A stretch of 64,000 nucleotides of DNA, from the NCBI GenBank assembly GCA_009809945.1, contig WTPW01000669.1:21713-85712 (forward strand), in the 5' to 3' direction. The DNA is from Gigaspora margarita (taxonomy: Eukaryota > Glomeromycota > Glomeromycetes > Diversisporales > Gigasporaceae). The notes under the pieces are model-generated. The model saw nothing but the letters and a program-made list of their open reading frames with translations, was not told the origin of the DNA and did no database searches. The translations under genes were made by a program, and so were the position numbers. Of the stretch, positions 1 to 10,757 are shown in pieces. Each line of letters starts with the position of its first letter. The stretch's first letter is position 1.

Positions 1-627
1 AATGAATGGATATGGTTTCATTAGTACAATCTTATGATCTTGGGCAAAATTGATCAATTCCAATCCAGCCGACCATGATTTAGAACACTCCGACGTATCC
101 CGATCCGGCTGAAAATTTTATTATCGAACTACATTTTTTATTACAAAATCTATCACATGTCCCACTATTTTTCAAAACAATTGTTGTTTTGCCACACAAT
201 ATCCTGTAATTCTATTGGTTCCAATGTACAATTTTGAGATTGTAAGTGATCTTTAGCCCAGAAATTGCTTAATAGTTATAGGTTTCATCAATCGTTATAG
301 GCTTCATCAGTCACCATAGGTTTCGTCAATCGTCAACGTCAGGCATTAGTGGGTTAGTGGTGTCCAAAAAATTTTGCATTTTGTGAAATCCGACCTAAAT
401 AACTTTGCCCGAAATCACCAAATTTTAACAAATTTTACTAATAAACCTGATAAACGATGTACTAAGTAAAAATTGCTTGGATTGTAATTTTGCTATAATA
501 TTACTTGGCAGTACTAAGCTAGTATTAATGCTCCGCAAATCCGATCCGAGGACAGGATCCGAATCGTCGGATTGGCTCGGGTTGCGCAAAATGAAAATTT
601 TTTGGACACACTAACTTACTATCATGT

Positions 628-1050
628 AACTCATAAAGGGGGTCCCCAAAATTCCGTGTCGGGATACGTCGGAATCATGGTCGGCTGGATCGGAATTATC
701 AATTTTGTAAAAAATTTTACTAATAAATAATATCCATTCATTAAGTAAAAAAATGCCCAGCTGATAATTTTGCTATAGAACCTGCTATCAACGATTTTTA
801 CAAAGCTGTCCCCAAATTTCCGGGTCGGGTGCGTCGGATCTAGGTCGGCGTTTAGCCATACTTGTTAGCAGGTTCTATAGCAAAATTATCAGCTGGGCAT
901 TTTTTACTTATTAATGAATGGATATGATTTATTAGCAAAATTGTTTATGATCTTGGGACAAAAATTGATCAATTCCGATTCAGTCGACCATGATTCCGAT
1001 GCACTCCGACGTATCCCGACCCGGAATTTTGGGGACCCCCTGTATGAGTT
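628..1050. mobile_element. Inverted-repeat (MITE-like) element of the GGGGTCCCC module family
   Basis: The left end reads AACTCATAAAGGGGGTCCCC and the right end, reverse-complemented, reads AACTCATACAGGGGGTCCCC. The inverted arms run inward for about 140 bp through the CGGGATACGTCGGA module. The centre carries further inverted modules around TTCTATAGCAAAATTATCAG. There is no coding potential. I could not find a convincing target-site duplication, so the outer boundary is approximate. Confidence 0.55.
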
Positions 1051-1541
1051 TGCTAACAACTAGGACTAAATGCCGACCTAGATCGACGCATCCGACCCGG
1101 AATTTTTGTGCCCTCCTGTAAAATTCCTACCAGGCATCATTTATTATGTACACACTTTATCAGTGCAAACAATTTTGGATTTCAATATGTTTAATTATTT
1201 ATATTTTATAAAGAATGATTATAGTTTTTAAATTCTTTGCGCCATACATACATATTTAAAGCATATCGGCGGATTTTTGGAAATTTTAATAGTGAATTCC
1301 CAAAATCCGCCAATTGCAAATCCACCTTGACCTATCTTTTTGGAATTATATAAAGTTCCTTAAAAGGAATCCAAAATAATGGATACTCTTCTTCAACTAA
1401 TAACCTTTTTACGTCATCATCAATATTGGGATTATCATTTGTCCTTCATATTTGAGGTTAAAAAAAGTTAATTTATGCATAACATTATTTTTGAGCGATA
1501 TATGATCTGCATACTGCATAAATTAGATTCTTGATATCTAC

Positions 1542-1780
1542 GAATTTTACAGGAGGGTCACCCAAATTCCGGGTCGGATGCGTCGGATCTAGGTCGGCAT
1601 TTAGTCCTAGTTGTTACCATTCTATAGCAAAATTATCAGCTGGGCACTTTTTACTTAATGAATGGATATGATTTTAGTAAAATTTTTATGATCTTGACGC
1701 AAAATTGATCAATTCCAATCCAGTCGTCCATGACTCTGATGCACTCCGACGTATTCCGACCCGGAATTTTGCTGTATGAG
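1542..1780. mobile_element. 239-bp insertion flanked by 11-bp direct repeats
   Basis: The sequence is bracketed by exact direct repeats TTGATATCTAC at 1531-1541 and 1781-1791, which look like an 11-bp target-site duplication. The ends form a partial inverted repeat around AAATTCCGGGTCGG. The interior is made from the same modules as 1-1050. An 8-11 bp duplication is typical of Mutator-type (MULE) insertions, but the terminal repeats are too degenerate for a firm family call. Confidence 0.5.
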
Positions 1781-1800
1781 TTGATATCTACAGTATATAT

Positions 1801-3060
1801 AAAGACCTTCTAATTGCATCAAAAAGGTAACCCAAATCCTAACAAAATTTCCCTCCGCTTTAACCAACCTCAAATTTTAGCAATCTCAATCAGTACTGCC
1901 GTAACACATTATTTCCTAATTAGCAACTACAAATAGGAAAAAGCATTTACGTTAAATTCTTTGTGTGTAACTTAGAGAACTATTAAGCCGAGTTACTGAT
2001 AGCTGATAAAGCGAAGACCATATTGATCACCAATTATCTTTATATATGGATAAATTAACTCACCGGTAATACCTTGGAAATTTTCGTTATTGTTCTGTTA
2101 GGAATTAAATTTGTCTGATCGTCGTGCAAATATATAATATATGTAGTGCCTGAACGCCTAAGTAACACTTGCACAATGAAACTAAGTTCATTTTAAACTT
2201 TCCTTTTACAATAACTTCTATCATGATTGATTTTCATCCTATTGTTGTGACCTTCCTTTTTGATCTGCTGTGGAATCAAAATTCTTGAGCATAAAAATCA
2301 TTTTTTCCAAGAAATTCGGATGACATAATTTGCCGCAACGTAGAAATTGATTTTATGTAGTTACAAATAAAATCATTATTTGTATGTTATGAATATTTTT
2401 TTATTATTTCTTGTAAGATTAGTTAGGCCACGCCAATTTAGCCCATATCGGTTGCAGTCGCATTGCTTTCCTATTAAACGCAAAAATGGAGAGAAATTAG
2501 TAAGTTCTTTGTCAACTGTTACAGTAATTAATCAGATAAATATTTGTTTTATATGGAGCACTCAAAATACACTACCTATGAGTTTATCTCTTAAATCGTT
2601 CGAAATTCAGGGCAGATCTGCTCTGAAATTTTTAACACCATCTCAGGCAAAACGTTACACAATCAGGAAAATTCAAAACAAACGTTCACTTTGTCAAAAA
2701 TCGCTTGTTTCTCGAAAAGTCGCATAAGAAAAACCACCCTTCGCATTCTAACAAAAAAATCATCAAATTTTAGTATATACTACTGCCCTCATTTACCCTA
2801 ACCTTATCCTAACTTTACTCTAACGCTAACCTAATGTTAAGGCTTTATTGATTTCACGTTACACCTGATCTCCAATGCTGATTGGCGGTAATTAAAATTT
2901 CCGATAATCACGTGTATTACAAATACGCAATAATAATAACATAAATGATACAATACGTCATAAATAAGTGTTTATTTTATTTATTTATGTTCATGGTAAT
3001 AAAGTGCTACAACATTTCAGGGCAAATTTGCAGGAGAATCGGTTTAAGGGTAAAGGGTAT
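1801..3060. other. No gene recognised
   Basis: AT-rich DNA. A 115-codon open frame at 2380-2727 (+) has a basic composition, no recognisable domain and no supporting context; I regard it as chance. Around 2795-2840 there are degenerate telomere-like repeats (variants of CTAACCTTATCCTAAC). Confidence 0.5.
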
Positions 3061-3073
3061 TTAAATGTCAATT

Positions 3074-3190
3074 TCTTATGATCTAGTGATCCGAATTTAA
3101 CAATTTTGACATCATTCGATCGTCCCAAAAACGAGAAGGTTCGAATGGTATCAAAATCATCAAATTTGAATCACTAGATCATGAGATATT
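3074..3190. repeat. Palindromic repeat, GAGACG-centred family, copy 1
   Basis: Imperfect palindrome whose arms begin TCTTATGATCTAGTGATCC and end AATCACTAGATCATGAGA, with a short centre between ATTCGATCGTC and GAAGGTTCGAAT. The same design (ATYCGATT..CGTCT...AGACGAATCGAAT) recurs at 3258-3385, 29361-29470, within 29560-30190, and at 31040-31152. It could fold into a hairpin. No coding potential. Confidence 0.7.
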
Positions 3191-3257
3191 TGCAAGTAAT
3201 TATTTGCAGCGCAGAATGTTTAAATTTCTGTAGAGCTGCGATGCAAATTGTTTTTTC

Positions 3258-3385
3258 AAATATCTCTCGATCTGGCGATCAGGATTCAATGATTTTGACT
3301 CCATTCAAATCGTCTTATCGAGACGAATAGAATGGCGCCAAAATCATTAAACTCTAATCACTGGAGGAGAAACAGTTTAAGAGAT
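3258..3385. repeat. Palindromic repeat, GAGACG-centred family, copy 2
   Basis: Imperfect palindrome centred on CGTCTTATCGAGACG. The arms carry ATGATTTTGACTCCATTC on one side and GAATGGCGCCAAAATCAT on the other. It belongs to the same family as 3074-3190 and the copies near 29-31 kb, but is diverged from them. Confidence 0.65.
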
Positions 3386-3550
3386 AATGCAGCACCGCAC
3401 AATATTTTTTTGCACAAATATCATAGCATATGGGCTGTTATTATTTTAGTATAACAATAATCTTGGGGTACAAGTTTTATAATTTGAATTAGAGGTCGGA
3501 ACCAGTTGGAAAACCAAAAACTGAACTGGGCTGAATTAAACTGAATTTAA

Positions 3551-3931
3551 GGCCACGAAAGTTAATTTTTCGTTTTGCATTACCCGCCGACCCATTTTTT
3601 CAATTTTTCCAAATTTTTTTTTTTTTTAAGTCCCAATTATGCCAATTATTCTATTTATGCTATTTAATTTTTTCCAGACATTACTCCGGCATCACCCGAT
3701 GGAGACCTTGGTTTTCCGAAATTGTCCGATAGGACCGATAGAAAAAATCCATCTGCCAACTCCAATTTTCTGATTTCGTGTTATGCAAAGCGTAAAGTTA
3801 ACTTTGCGGTGGCCTTAGATGCAACATAAGACTATTTATTTATAACAGATTAAAGAAAAAAAAAATCCGACCGACCGACCGGAAATTTTGAAACCCATGT
3901 AAGCAAAACGAAAAAATAACTTTGTGTGGCC
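3551..3931. mobile_element. PIF/Harbinger-type MITE (381 bp), TAA target duplication
   Basis: Starts GGCCACGAAAGTTAATTTTT and ends, reverse-complemented, GGCCACACAAAGTTATTTTT; the inverted repeats match over about 33 bp with few differences. It is flanked by TAA at 3548-3550 and 3932-3934. A 3-bp TWA duplication and a GGCC-type end are typical of PIF/Harbinger elements. An extra internal copy of the terminal repeat lies at about 3784-3814, so the right side looks like a nested or duplicated end. No transposase is encoded. Confidence 0.75.
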
Positions 3932-4219
3932 TAATCGTGTTATATGCAAGTTATATTTTCGTAATAAACCCGAATTTTAGGGATGGATACAATACATAAT
4001 CTTAAAAACTATTGGTGAAGATTTATGGTTTGACGATGATGAAGAAAATAAAAATTATATATTAAAAGTCGCTTGCACTTGAATAGAATATTACATTTTA
4101 TCTATCAATATATCGTCGTTAATTTTAAAATCATTTTACCATGTAATTCATTACATGAGATATCATGCCGTATCAAATTATCATTGAAATATGGAGATGC
4201 AAAAAAATATCATAGATAA

Positions 4220-4804
4220 GGCCAGACCAATTTAATTCGGTGGTTTACATTACCCCCCCCTCAGAGCTCCCCCCCTGGGTGCTGGTCAAAATCCTGACAA
4301 ACAGAATCCTGACAGGTCATAATCCCGACAAAAAAATCCNGACAGTAAAAATCCTGACAAATCCCGACAACAAAAAATTATAAAGTTTATTTAAGTTTGG
4401 GTAGGGTTAGGCAAGTGCATAGGTTAGGGTTAGGGTGTGCGCCTAGGTTAGGGTTTGGGTTTAGGCGATTATATAGTAAAATTGCTCAACGGACACTTTT
4501 TTTAATTGTCAGGATTTGTCGGGATTTTTGATTGTCGGGATTTTTTTGTCAGGATTATGACCTGTCGGGATTCTGTTTGTCAGGATTCTGACCCAAACCC
4601 CCCCTCCCTCATAGTAAAAAAAATTTTGACAGATATACATAGTACTACGGAATATTTCGGAAAATTTTTATATAGTCCCGGAACAAATCGGGAAAATTTT
4701 TTTTTGAAAATTTTTTTTTTAAAATTTTACTATATGGACCACCCCTCCCCCCCTCTTTTGTGAGCAGGATGTAATGTAAACCACCGAATTAAATTGGTCT
4801 GGCC
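4220..4804. mobile_element. PIF/Harbinger-type MITE (585 bp), TAA target duplication
   Basis: The terminal inverted repeats begin GGCCAGACCAATTTAATTCG and match over about 33 bp. TAA flanks both sides (4217-4219 and 4805-4807). Inside the ends are inverted blocks of repeated TCCTGACA/TCCCGACA units (about 4290-4375 and 4507-4592). The middle carries telomere-like GGTTAGGGTTAGGGT around 4390-4465. C-runs next to the terminal repeats are unusual for this AT-rich DNA. The open frame at 4506-4763 is inside the element and has no recognisable product. Confidence 0.8.
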
Positions 4805-4807
4805 TAA

Positions 4808-5628
4808 ACAGATTGTTATTAAGGATTGAAATTATTTAACCGCACAAAATTTGCTTCATAGTTTAAGTTGAATGGTATTAAAGCCAAATGTTAGACCACA
4901 TTAAACAATTAATTGTTAAAAAATATATATATTTTTATGCGACTTTAATTCCCACATGTAAAAAAAAAAGTAACAATTAAAAGGTAATTCCTATTTGAAC
5001 ACTACGCATTTGTACACGGATATATAGAATGCCAAATATTGGTATAACTAACCCACCTCTATTCCAGACTCACTCTTACCTTAATTTTAAGAGCACTTAA
5101 TTTTTGAATTTCTTGATTTGCTTGTTGCACAGATTTCAAATTAATACACGTGTATGTATACATTATTGGGCAAAAATTGTTGAATAACGGTATTTTGGGA
5201 CGGTAGTAGCTCACCCAATCATATTTTGAGATCAGGTGTAACGTGAAAATCAAAACAATCAAAACAAACTAATAAAGCGAAAGAATTATATTAAATCGTG
5301 TAGTTAGGGTTTTTTGTTAATGCGCAGAAGACGATTTCATAGACAAACTTTAGAGTTATTAGTGATTTTTGATGGAAAATTATAAAAAGCGCGATTTTTA
5401 CGTTACACCAGCATAGCGGGCTTTCATTGTGATTGGTCAATTTTTGTAGATCATCTCGTGAGATCGTAAAAATTTTATTGGTTAATCGAAATATCGAAAT
5501 TTTAAACTAACTAAATCGTCGCGAATAAAGAAACTAATACGCATAAAGATAGTAACTAAATTCAATGCTTGTTGAATCTTTACCTTTATCATAAAATCTC
5601 GATAACTTAAACCTAAAACTATAATCTT
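4808..5628. other. No gene recognised; one orphan transposon-like end
   Basis: AT-rich DNA with short open frames on the minus strand (5059-5262, 5482-5670) that match nothing I recognise. At 5410-5436 there is a sequence resembling the terminal repeat of the MULE-type MITE at 19308-20059 (AGCATAG, then TTGTGATTGG), with no partner found nearby. Confidence 0.45.
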
Positions 5629-6068
5629 GTTGCGAATAGGGATGGGCATGGTCCGGTCATGACCGGTCATAACCGGTCAATGACCGTGACCGATATTAGC
5701 CGGTCAGAGCGGTTTGACCGACTGGTCAAGATTATGACCGATGCCAAATTCTTAATATTCTGGCTAATAAATGAATAATTATTGCTTAAAATTCATATCA
5801 GTGTATCTGTATCATGATAAATAGAAAAATCAAACCGTCTCTCAAAAATTTTTCAGATCATGTGACTTTGCATGATTAATGATATGTTTCATTTTTAAAT
5901 AAAACTTTTTTATGATATAAGTGAACAATAATGATAAATATAACAACAATGAGTATATAAAACTTTTTTATGATATAAGTGAACAATAATGATAAATATA
6001 ACAATAATGAGTATATAAATTAATGATCTGAAGATTTTTAGGCGGTGTTTAAACCCTGTTGAGAAATA

Positions 6069-6520
6069 CCTTGTTCATAATTCCAGCCAAATTTGCAGAT
6101 CATTTGGCCAGAATTATAACAAAACAATTTTAATTCTGGTCAAATGATCAGCAATTTTGACAGCGATGGGTTTCTTTGGGTAACAGAATATTCGTCTAAA
6201 GCGGAGGCAAATCATATTTAATAATTTTTCAATTAACTTTAGGGTTAGGGTCGTCCTATATTAGGGTTAGATTAAGTCTTAGGTAGATAAATATAAGCAA
6301 AATTGCCTTCCCGACATATTTGCCATTTGTATTTTTCAGGTTTTTTGCATTTATTTCTTGTTTTGCTTATCCGGTTGATCACATGATTTGCCTCCGCTTT
6401 AGACATCCCCCAAATAAATAAATTGTTAATAATTCTGGTCAAATTTGCCCAGATCTAGAACAAAACAACTTTAAATGTGGTCAAATGATCTGAAAATTTG
6501 ACCAGAAATATGAACGACGG
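6069..6520. mobile_element. Inverted-repeat element inside the hAT arm
   Basis: Left end CCTTGTTCATAATTCCAGCC and right end (reverse complement) CCGTCGTTCATATTTCTGG, followed by the shared AAATTT.CAGATCATTTG, form roughly 40-bp imperfect terminal repeats. The interior holds a second, smaller element (6194-6404). No clear target duplication was found. No coding potential. Confidence 0.5.
6194..6404. mobile_element. 211-bp MITE with perfect terminal inverted repeats
   Basis: Starts GTCTAAAGCGGAGGCAAATC and ends with its exact reverse complement; the match continues for about 22 bp. The interior contains telomere-like AGGGTTAGGG and TTAGGGTTAG stretches around 6240-6275. It sits inside the larger inverted-repeat element at 6069-6520, so it is a later insertion or the core of that element. 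No target duplication could be fixed. Confidence 0.65.
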
Positions 6521-6732
6521 TTTTATTGATCATGTGATGCAAATTGCGTGTTTTGTTTCTCTTTCGGCAGTCTGTGCAGTGTACCATCCCTACTTGTCAC
6601 TTATTTAGATATTTGATTGCATAATTGGGTAAATAATTTATCGGCTATAACTGGTCATTAGCCGTATGAATAACTGCGGTTAACCGGTCATAAGCGGTTA
6701 ACCGATCATGACCGACCGATGACTGACTGTGA

Positions 6733-7820
6733 TGCAAATCTTACATTTTTGATACTCCTGCACTTACTTTTTTGATACTGATCAACATGAAAATCCCAGT
6801 AAAAATAAGAATTTTCAAAACTTTGAGCGAAGATATCTTGGCAAACATAAGACCAAATTTGGTAAACTTTTTTTATTTGAATTCTATGGCTTCATAGAAT
6901 TCAAATAAAAAAAAATTCATCGAATTTAGTCAAGTGGTTGTCGAGTTATCTTCGCTCAAAGTCAGAGAAAATCAAAACGCCCATCAAAATAGAAGCTGCG
7001 CCAAATTTTTTATCTAACTTTGAGCGAAGATACCTCGACAACCATCGGACCAAATTTGATAAAACTTTTTTATTTGAATTCTATAGCTTCATATAATTCA
7101 AATAAAAATTTTTTTATCGAATTTAGTCAAGTGGTTGTCAAGATATCTTTGCTCAAAGTTAGAAAAAAATCAAAACAACTATCAAAATAGAAGCTGCGCC
7201 AAATTTTTTTCTAAATTTGAGCGAAGATGTCTTGACGACCATCTAATCAAATTCGATAAAACTTTTTTATTTGAATTCTATGGCTTTATAAAATTCATAT
7301 AAAAAAAGTTTTATCGAATTTGGTTAGACGGTGGTCAAGATATCTTTGCTCAAATTTAGAAAAAAATTTGGCGCAGCTTCTATTTTGATAGTTTTAACTT
7401 TGAGCGAAGTATCTTGACAACCAATTGACTAAATACGATAAAAATTTTTTTATTTGAATTATATGAAGCTATAGAATTCAAAAAAAAAGTTTTATCAAAT
7501 TTGGTCAGATGGTTGTCGAGGTATCTTCGCTCAAAGTTAGATAAAAAATTTGGCGCAGCTTCTATTTTGATGGGCGTTTTGATTTTCTCTGACTTTGAGC
7601 GAAGATAACTCGACAACCACTTGACTAAATTCGATGAATTTTTTTTATTTGAATTCTATGAAGCCATAGAATTCAAATAAAAAAAGTTTTACCAAATTTG
7701 GTCTTACGGTTGCCAAGATATCTTCGCTCAAAGTTTTGAAAATTCTTATTTTTACTGGGATTTTCATGTCGATCAGTATCAAAAAAGTAAGTGCAGGAGT
7801 ATCAAAAACGTAAGATTTGT
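6733..7820. repeat. 1.1-kb foldback made of repeated palindromic units
   Basis: The left arm (from GCAAATCTTACATTTTTG) is mirrored by the right arm (ending CAAAAACGTAAGATTTGT) with the centre near 7280, so each arm is about 540 bp. Both arms are built from smaller palindromes about 200 bp apart carrying CTTTGAGCGAAGATA and TTTTTTATTTGAATTC. A transcript would fold into a long hairpin. Minus-strand open frames at 7380-7616 and 7645-7878 lie inside it and are symmetry artefacts. It interrupts the ACCGGTCA-rich part of the hAT element. Confidence 0.85.
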
Positions 7821-7836
7821 GACCGTGACCGACCAT

Positions 7837-8983
7837 TGAGAAGGTGTAAACTGGTCGTGGTTGGGTCAAACTATACATCTAACTAAACAAACCAACTAAA
7901 ATACTATCTACTAAGCGCTCAAGACTCTTAAACCTTGAACTGGCAGGCAGAAAGAGGCGTGGAAGATTTGGTCTGGGTCTCAAGGTTTGGAAAGTCTTGG
8001 TAGGACGATATCAACAATAATCTATTAGTCAATCCTAGCTGTGGCTTATGGGATATGAATATAGATATCAGCTTGCAATCGGCAAGTTGCTTTCACGGGG
8101 TTCACGTGATGATGCGGTATCTGAGTTTTCAGGTTCCAATTATGGTGTCAATTTGGATATCGGTCCGATATCAGTATCACGAGATCAGATTGTTCGATAA
8201 ATGAGGCACACAAGTATTGTTTGACTTTGCTAACAATGGGTCAAGGTAACAATTAAAGGTTTTTCTATAAAGGTATCACGGTAACTATTCTACGTTAACT
8301 CTTCTACTCGAATTTCGAAAGTTACTCCAAAACTGACAACAAGGTTTTTATAATAACAACAGGGNTATCNGAAGNGTATTCAGGATAATATGGATGAAAC
8401 TTAGAAGGGTTACTACTTCTACTATTATGATTTCGAAGTATTAAAACTCAACTGAGTTGTTAACTCGTAGTGAGCTGTACTCTACTGAGTTGTTAACTCG
8501 TAGTGAGCTGTACTCTACTGAGTTGTTAACTCGTAGTGAGCTGTACTCTACTGAGTTGTTTTATTTCAAGGTGACAGGGACATCGCTTTTATCCTTTTTA
8601 CATTCATATTCTTTGATACAGGTTTGGTGGCGAAACTAATAGTAGAACTAACCGATCTGACATATCGTACCGATCTGCCATATCGGACCGATTTGTCATA
8701 TCAGACCGATCTGTCAGATATGAACGATCTGACATATCGGACCGATCTGTCATATCAGACCGATCTGTCAGATATGAACGATCTAACATATCGGACCGAT
8801 CTGTCCTATCGGACCGATCTGACCGATACAGGTACGAACAAAGCCTATTTAGAGAACAATAATATATGTACGACTAATACTACTACTAAACAAGATATAT
8901 ATATATGTATAACAATAAAAATAAAAAAATAATAAGAAATAATAATAATAAAAAGAAAACACCTAAGGCGGGAGCCCTTCACA
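7837..8983 (-). repeat. 3' LTR of the gypsy element (1147 bp)
   Basis: Direct repeat of 16786-17868. It is 64 bp longer mainly because it has three tandem copies of a 33-bp unit (ACTGAGTTGTTAACTCGTAG..., 8452-8550) where the other LTR has one. Both LTRs also contain a run of about ten imperfect GAYCGATCTGNCATATC units (8645-8830). Differences from the other LTR are scattered and mostly transitions. Confidence 0.9.
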
Positions 8984-8998
8984 TTTCTCCCACCCTTA
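8984..8998 (-). other. Polypurine tract of the gypsy element
   Basis: Read on the minus strand, GGGTGGGAGAAA lies immediately upstream of the 3' LTR start (TGTGAAGGG). This is the expected place and composition for the plus-strand primer site of an LTR retrotransposon, and supports minus-strand orientation. Confidence 0.75.
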
Positions 8999-9174
8999 TA
9001 CACGAGTACCACGAGTGTACTCTACAACAATAGTGTACAGTATTCCTCATCAGTTAGGCGGTGAATTCTTGCGATAGTGGTATAGGTGGTATGGTAGACC
9101 TGTTCTACCCCATATCGCTCAAAAATATAGTAGATTCGCAATGCAGCACTACTATAATAGCGTGAGACAATACC

Positions 9175-9417
9175 TCAGATGTCGCGGCGTTGGATTCCGT
9201 TCATAGTATTGAGGACAGAGCCTAAGTAATAGGCATAAGCAAGGCATTCGATCCGGTTTCCTCTTCTACGGGCCTGCATTAAATGGTAGTAGGCCGCGGT
9301 GATTTTTACCATAGGATTTTGGTTCTCTGAATACGGACATGGAGCTGGAATTACATTAATTGGTTCAAGAAGTTGTCGATCGAGTTGGATTCTTTGTACT
9401 GTAGTGATATTACCCAT
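9175..9417 (-). CDS. Small ORF after integrase, 80 aa, unknown
   Basis: Intact 80-codon frame from ATG to stop, between the integrase C-terminus and the polypurine tract. It contains no domain I recognise. Visible features are a proline- and cysteine-containing stretch (VIPAPCPYSENQ) and an arginine-rich patch (QARRRGNR). Its position matches the extra 3' ORFs or carboxy-terminal extensions some gypsy elements carry. It is the only frame in this copy without an obvious lesion apart from short ones, but the length is short enough that chance cannot be excluded. No chromodomain is evident. Confidence 0.4.
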   Translation of the reverse strand: MGNITTVQRIQLDRQLLEPINVIPAPCPYSENQNPMVKITAAYYHLMQARRRGNRIECLAYAYYLGSVLNTMNGIQRRDI

Positions 9418-9489
9418 TTTTGTTTGGATAAAGTTTTTAAAGATTTGGACTTGGGCCTTTTATATTTTCCGCTCATGATAGAGTTTCAA

Positions 9490-10690
9490 CAGGCTTTTAT
9501 TGATGGGCGATGCAAGTACTCTTCCGTCCAGTTCTCGTAATTTATATGCCCTATTCTTAGGGGTAGCATGGATGTAATATGGCCCCTTCCATTTGGGCAT
9601 CAATTTATGGCTATGAGTGCCTAATTTCTAGCATCAAGCACGAGAACTTTTTCACTGATTCCAAAGTCACGAGTGGCTTTGATCTGCCTATTATGCTGCT
9701 CTTTTTGTTTTTGTTGTTCCTTACTAATTCAATGTAATGCATTATTTCGGGCTGTAGGTAGATCATGGTCGATCTCATACAACCTTTGTATAATTGTTCC
9801 ATTTAATATATCCTCAGATTCACTTGGGTGTAAGGGTAGATGGGCCTGTCGACCGTATACTAGAAAAAAATGGAGTTTTCTTGGTTGTAGCCTGCTTCGC
9901 AGTACGGTAAGCAAATAGAATTGATGGTATTAGCAGGTCCCAGTCCGTCACATTGTCGACCAGCTTTGCTATGGAACTGCACAGTGTTTTGTTAAAACGC
10001 TCTACAAGCCCGTTGGTTTGTGGATGATAGGGGGTAGAGCAGTGGTGCTTAGTGCTCATAGCCGCAAGAAGTTCATCTATAATACGGTTATTAAAATGTG
10101 ATCCTTGATCAGACAATAAAATTTTTGGGCATCTGTGCCGGCATATTATGTCTTCGTAGATGAATTTGGCCACTTCCTGTGCATTGGCTCTGGAAATTGC
10201 ACAAGCTTCTGGCCATTTATTCATATAATCAGTAGCTACTACAATATATCTATTGGACCGTGGCGTAATGGGCAAGGGTCCCACGATATCAATTCTGACC
10301 TGGTGAAATGGGCTTGCACAGGTATCGGGTGTAAAGGTTCCTTCAACTTCCTGCGCCCATATCGTTGACATTTCTCACATGTTTCGACATATTTACGAAT
10401 GTCATAGTACATTTGAGGCCAATAATAATAATCTCTAATTTTATTAAACATAATGTCCTTTCCGAAATGGCCTCCCAACAGGTGATCATGTGCTAAGGCG
10501 AGTATCGGTCCTACTTCCGCTTCTGATACAACTTTAAGCCAATTGTTCTTTTGTCTTTTATTTTCTTTATATAAACCACCATTTTTAGTTCAGAAGAACT
10601 TGCTTTGCTTCTCTAGGTTCTTTCGCTGCTGAATATTGAAATACGGTGGATATTGACGGCGCTGAAGGTATATTTTTAAAGTGGAATATT
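9490..10690 (-). pseudogene. Ty3/gypsy integrase
   Basis: Inserts retroelement cDNA into chromosomes. On the minus strand the N-terminal zinc-binding segment (HDHLLGGHFG, then CEKC) lies at about 10380-10500. The catalytic core (10371-9820) has RIDIVGP, LLSDQGSHF and NGLVERFN, so all three acidic residues of the D,D(35)E triad are present. The C-terminal GPY/F-type motif KWKGPYYI is near 9575-9595. The frame breaks between core and C-terminus (around 9830-9860) and there are stops after the core, for example near 9727. Upstream, 10500-10690 reads as the linker between RNase H and integrase with two stops. Inactive as assembled. Confidence 0.9.
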
Positions 10691-10757
10691 GCCGAGGCTC
10701 CATTATTTAGACTTCCCAAATGAATGCTTTATGTTCGTTTTCTTTGGTTCGATTTCT

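Larger units (their letters stand above)
1..1800. repeat. Dispersed GC-richer repeat modules, direct and inverted
   Basis: No gene is visible. A module of about 130 bp, recognisable by AATGAATGGATATG at one end and CCGACGTATCCCGACCCGG near the other, occurs directly at about 1-115, 911-1045 and 1657-1775 and inverted at about 610-760. A second module, with GCGTCGGATCTAGGTCGGC, occurs at about 815-860 and 1560-1610 and inverted at about 1060-1120. The modules pair head-to-head to build inverted-repeat elements (separate entries). They are GC-richer than the surrounding DNA. Probably ends of a non-autonomous DNA transposon family. Confidence 0.7.

Noticed and set aside
2380..2727. 115-codon plus-strand open frame
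   Set aside because: No domain, no neighbours and a composition like translated AT-rich DNA; treated as chance.
4390..4465. True telomere
   Set aside because: Only a few degenerate TTAGGG units inside a MITE with sequence continuing on both sides.
5637..6592. Separate short hAT element ending at the internal TAGGGATGG-like sequence
   Set aside because: The GTTGCGAA duplication is found at 17884, not near 6592, so the long composite explains the ends better.
8604..8932. Overlapping repetitive frames rich in TDRSDM/TDLSYQ on both strands
   Set aside because: They are translations of the GATCTG tandem repeats in the LTR, repeated in the other LTR; not a gene.
9673..10368. Plus-strand frames opposite integrase (9673-9918, 10135-10368)
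   Set aside because: Antisense shadows of the minus-strand integrase, which has the clear catalytic motifs.
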